A DNA stretch of 64,000 nucleotides from Clostridium weizhouense (GTDB taxonomy: Bacteria; Bacillota; Clostridia; Clostridiales; Clostridiaceae), in contig NZ_JAHXPT010000001.1 in the NCBI RefSeq assembly GCF_019431045.1, positions 186,001 through 250,000 on the forward strand, in the 5' to 3' direction. The translations under genes and the position numbers were made by a program. Positions 62,326 to 64,000 of the stretch are shown in pieces. Every line of letters begins with the position of its first letter. Position 1 is the first letter of the stretch. The notes below the pieces were generated by a model. That model was given only the letters and a program-made list of their open reading frames with translations, did no database searches and was not told where the DNA came from.

Positions 62326-63018
62326 TTGAATTCAGTTTTGATTGTTGATGATGAAAAAGAAATTGTTGAGCTAATAGATTTCTATCTAAAAAATAATGGA
62401 TATAATACATTTAGAGCATTTAATGGTAAAGAAGCATTAGAAATTTTTGAAAAAGAACAAATAGACATAATAATATTAGATATAATGATGCCTAAGCTTG
62501 ATGGAAAAGAGGTTTTAAGAAAAATTAGAGAAGAAAATAATACTCCTATAATATTCTTATCTGCCAAAGGTGAGGATATAGATAAAATTGATGGATTATT
62601 CCTTGGAGCAGATGATTATCTTGCTAAGCCCTTTAATCCTATAGAACTCATAGCGAGAGTTAAAGCCCTTTTAAGAAGAAGTACTATCTTAAATAATCAT
62701 CTAGAAGAGAGTGAAAGCATAATCATTAATGAATATTTAAAATTAGATGAAAAAACTTGCAAATTATATAAAAATAACGAAGAACTTCAGCTAACATCAT
62801 TTGAATACAAGCTTATATGTTTTCTTATGAAAAATAAAAATAAAGTTTTTACTAAAGGTCAATTGTATGAAAAGGTGTGGGATCAATCTTATCTTGGAGA
62901 TGAAAAAATTATAATGGTTTATATAAGTAAATTAAGAGATAAAATAGAAGATACTCCTAAAGACCCTAAGTTTATTAAAACCATAAGAGGTCTTGGTTAT
63001 ATGTTTGAAGGTAAGTAA
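62326..63018 (+). CDS. OmpR/PhoB-family response regulator
   Basis: The 230-residue protein has a receiver domain (LIVDDEKEIVELIDFYL at the start; phosphorylated Asp in ILDIMMPKLDG, about 50; Lys in LAKPFNP, about 101) and a C-terminal winged helix (LTSFEYKLICFLMKNKNKVF to RGLGYMFEGK). I use the TTG at 62326 as the start: GAGGTG lies before it, and the GTG of the longer frame is part of that site. The kinase gene follows 4 bp later. It probably controls the divergent DUF4097-ABC operon. Confidence 0.92.
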   Translation: MNSVLIVDDEKEIVELIDFYLKNNGYNTFRAFNGKEALEIFEKEQIDIIILDIMMPKLDGKEVLRKIREENNTPIIFLSAKGEDIDKIDGLFLGADDYLAKPFNPIELIARVKALLRRSTILNNHLEESESIIINEYLKLDEKTCKLYKNNEELQLTSFEYKLICFLMKNKNKVFTKGQLYEKVWDQSYLGDEKIIMVYISKLRDKIEDTPKDPKFIKTIRGLGYMFEGK

Positions 63019-63022
63019 AATT

Positions 63023-64000
63023 ATGAAGATAAATTTTAAGATCGGTAATAAAAAATTAGATGTAAAAGGCTTTCTTATTTTAAATTATTTAATAACCTTT
63101 TTAATATTATATATACTCGTTCAGTTATCATATAAATCTTCAACTTTTATTTTAGAAAAGTTTATCTTTAAGGATGAACAAATTAGAGTTACATCAATGG
63201 TCTCATACTATAATAAGGATTTTGATAAAATAAAGCTTGGATTTTTATCTGAAATGGATGCTTGGGAAGAAGTTCTAGATGAAAATAAAAATGTGATTTA
63301 TGTAAAAGGTGAAAAGAAAGATGATATTATACACTATACTGAAAAACAACTATTTGAGTTAGCTTCTTCTTCAAAGTATTCACCTGAAAATCCTTATATC
63401 GGAGAGATATTTTCAGTAAAAGGGAAAAACGAAGAAGACTATATTTTTCTTTGTAAAATTGATAGACGAAATATTGAACATTCATTCATGTACAAACCTA
63501 ATTTTTCTAGTAAATCAAATAGCCTTCTTTCTTTAAAGGCCTATGGTACATTGTATTTAATTCAAGCTCTTCTCTTAATAATAAGTATATATATTTACAG
63601 TATTATAAGTTCAAGATTTATAACAACTCCTCTTAAAACATTTGTAAACAGTATAAAAAATTTTAAAAAGCTTGATTATGGTACTAGAGCTAATATAAAA
63701 GGTTTAAAAGAACTTCAAGAGGTTCAGAGTGAATTTAATGAAATGGTAATAGAACTTGAAACTATTAAGGAACAAAATAAAAAAATGGATAAAAGTAAAA
63801 AAAGGCTTTTAGTAGATATATCACATGATTTAAAAACTCCAATAACCTCTATCCAAGGTTTTTCAAAACTTTTATTAGAAGAAAATATAACACCAGAAGA
63901 AAGGGATAGGTTTTTAAAAATAATCTATAATAAATCAGCATATTCAGCAATACTTATTGAAGATTTATTTGCACTTTCAAAACTAGAAGATTCAGAATAT
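63023..64000 (+). CDS. Sensor histidine kinase (partial, runs off the window)
   Basis: Frame-one translation from the ATG gives 326 residues with no stop. Two membrane helices flank an extracellular domain (about 20-43 and 180-200), then a HAMP region and a HisKA segment with LLVDISHDLKTPITSIQGF (His about 273). The ATP-binding domain lies beyond position 64000. The start is 4 bp after the response regulator stop and they form a pair. The size of the sensor domain (about 135 residues) suggests detection of an envelope signal. A start further upstream is not supported. Confidence 0.9.
   Translation, partial: MKINFKIGNKKLDVKGFLILNYLITFLILYILVQLSYKSSTFILEKFIFKDEQIRVTSMVSYYNKDFDKIKLGFLSEMDAWEEVLDENKNVIYVKGEKKDDIIHYTEKQLFELASSSKYSPENPYIGEIFSVKGKNEEDYIFLCKIDRRNIEHSFMYKPNFSSKSNSLLSLKAYGTLYLIQALLLIISIYIYSIISSRFITTPLKTFVNSIKNFKKLDYGTRANIKGLKELQEVQSEFNEMVIELETIKEQNKKMDKSKKRLLVDISHDLKTPITSIQGFSKLLLEENITPEERDRFLKIIYNKSAYSAILIEDLFALSKLEDSEY

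Overview
The window is a very AT-rich stretch of a spore-forming, Gram-positive Firmicute chromosome, most likely a Clostridium sensu stricto. The reasons are the base composition, AGGAGG-type ribosome binding sites with several TTG starts, an alpha/beta-type spore DNA-binding protein, a SpoVA cluster, CtsR/SAM-I/T-box control, an agr-type peptide quorum locus and a clostridial hybrid cluster protein. No rRNA, tRNA, CRISPR array, phage module or transposase gene was seen. The species cannot be named from the sequence alone.

Layout. 0.3-7 kb: TtcA-like tRNA thiolase, an ECF vitamin transporter S-component next to a P1/S58 peptidase, a small acid-soluble spore protein, and clpB under a CtsR operator. 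7-16 kb: a DNRLRE protein divergent from an AraC regulator with a GH39-like C-terminus, two tandem HTH-TPR regulators, a YtxH protein, an RNase H with a viroplasmin-like N-terminus and a DUF1232 protein. 16-19 kb: metNIQ methionine importer behind a SAM-I riboswitch and a consensus promoter. 18.9-22.3 kb: an agr locus (agrB, agrD, two AgrC-like kinases). 22.8-25.2 kb: a YczE-type membrane protein and two unknown proteins. 25.5-32 kb: hcp, a pyrimidine nucleoside phosphorylase, deoC, a divergent DeoR-type regulator and a Crp/Fnr regulator. 32-37 kb: brnQ behind a T-box, a FUSC-type membrane protein, a zinc ribbon protein and a CarD-like protein. 37.5-46 kb: a PAS histidine kinase, an L,D-transpeptidase, two convergent chemoreceptors and a fasciclin protein. 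46.3-52.5 kb: DUF421/DUF4363, an orphan sugar-binding protein, and a sporulation operon DUF1657 - DUF421/DUF1657 fusion - spoVAC - spoVAD - spoVAE. 52.8-58.6 kb: a YjeM-like permease, an acyltransferase, a Lys/Asn-rich peptide, an orphan amino-acid-binding protein and a DUF5105 lipoprotein. 58.9-64 kb: a DUF4097 protein and ABC exporter divergent from a two-component system whose kinase runs off the end.

Most notable. (1) The two agr kinases look complementary and degenerate: the 420-residue one keeps its ATP-binding boxes but has Asn where the phospho-accepting His should be; the 408-residue one keeps the His but has lost its N-box Asn and G2 box. A terminator lies between them and no AgrA-type regulator is nearby. 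The newly called agrD encodes a Ser-based (lactone) peptide. (2) The spoVA cluster resembles the mobile spoVA2 operon linked to spore heat resistance, and a perfect 28-bp inverted repeat separates it from a divergent DUF1657 gene. (3) A 14-bp palindrome sits about 41.5 bp before the inferred hcp start site, and a Crp/Fnr gene lies 4 kb away. (4) Four families of short non-coding repeats occupy the intergenic regions.
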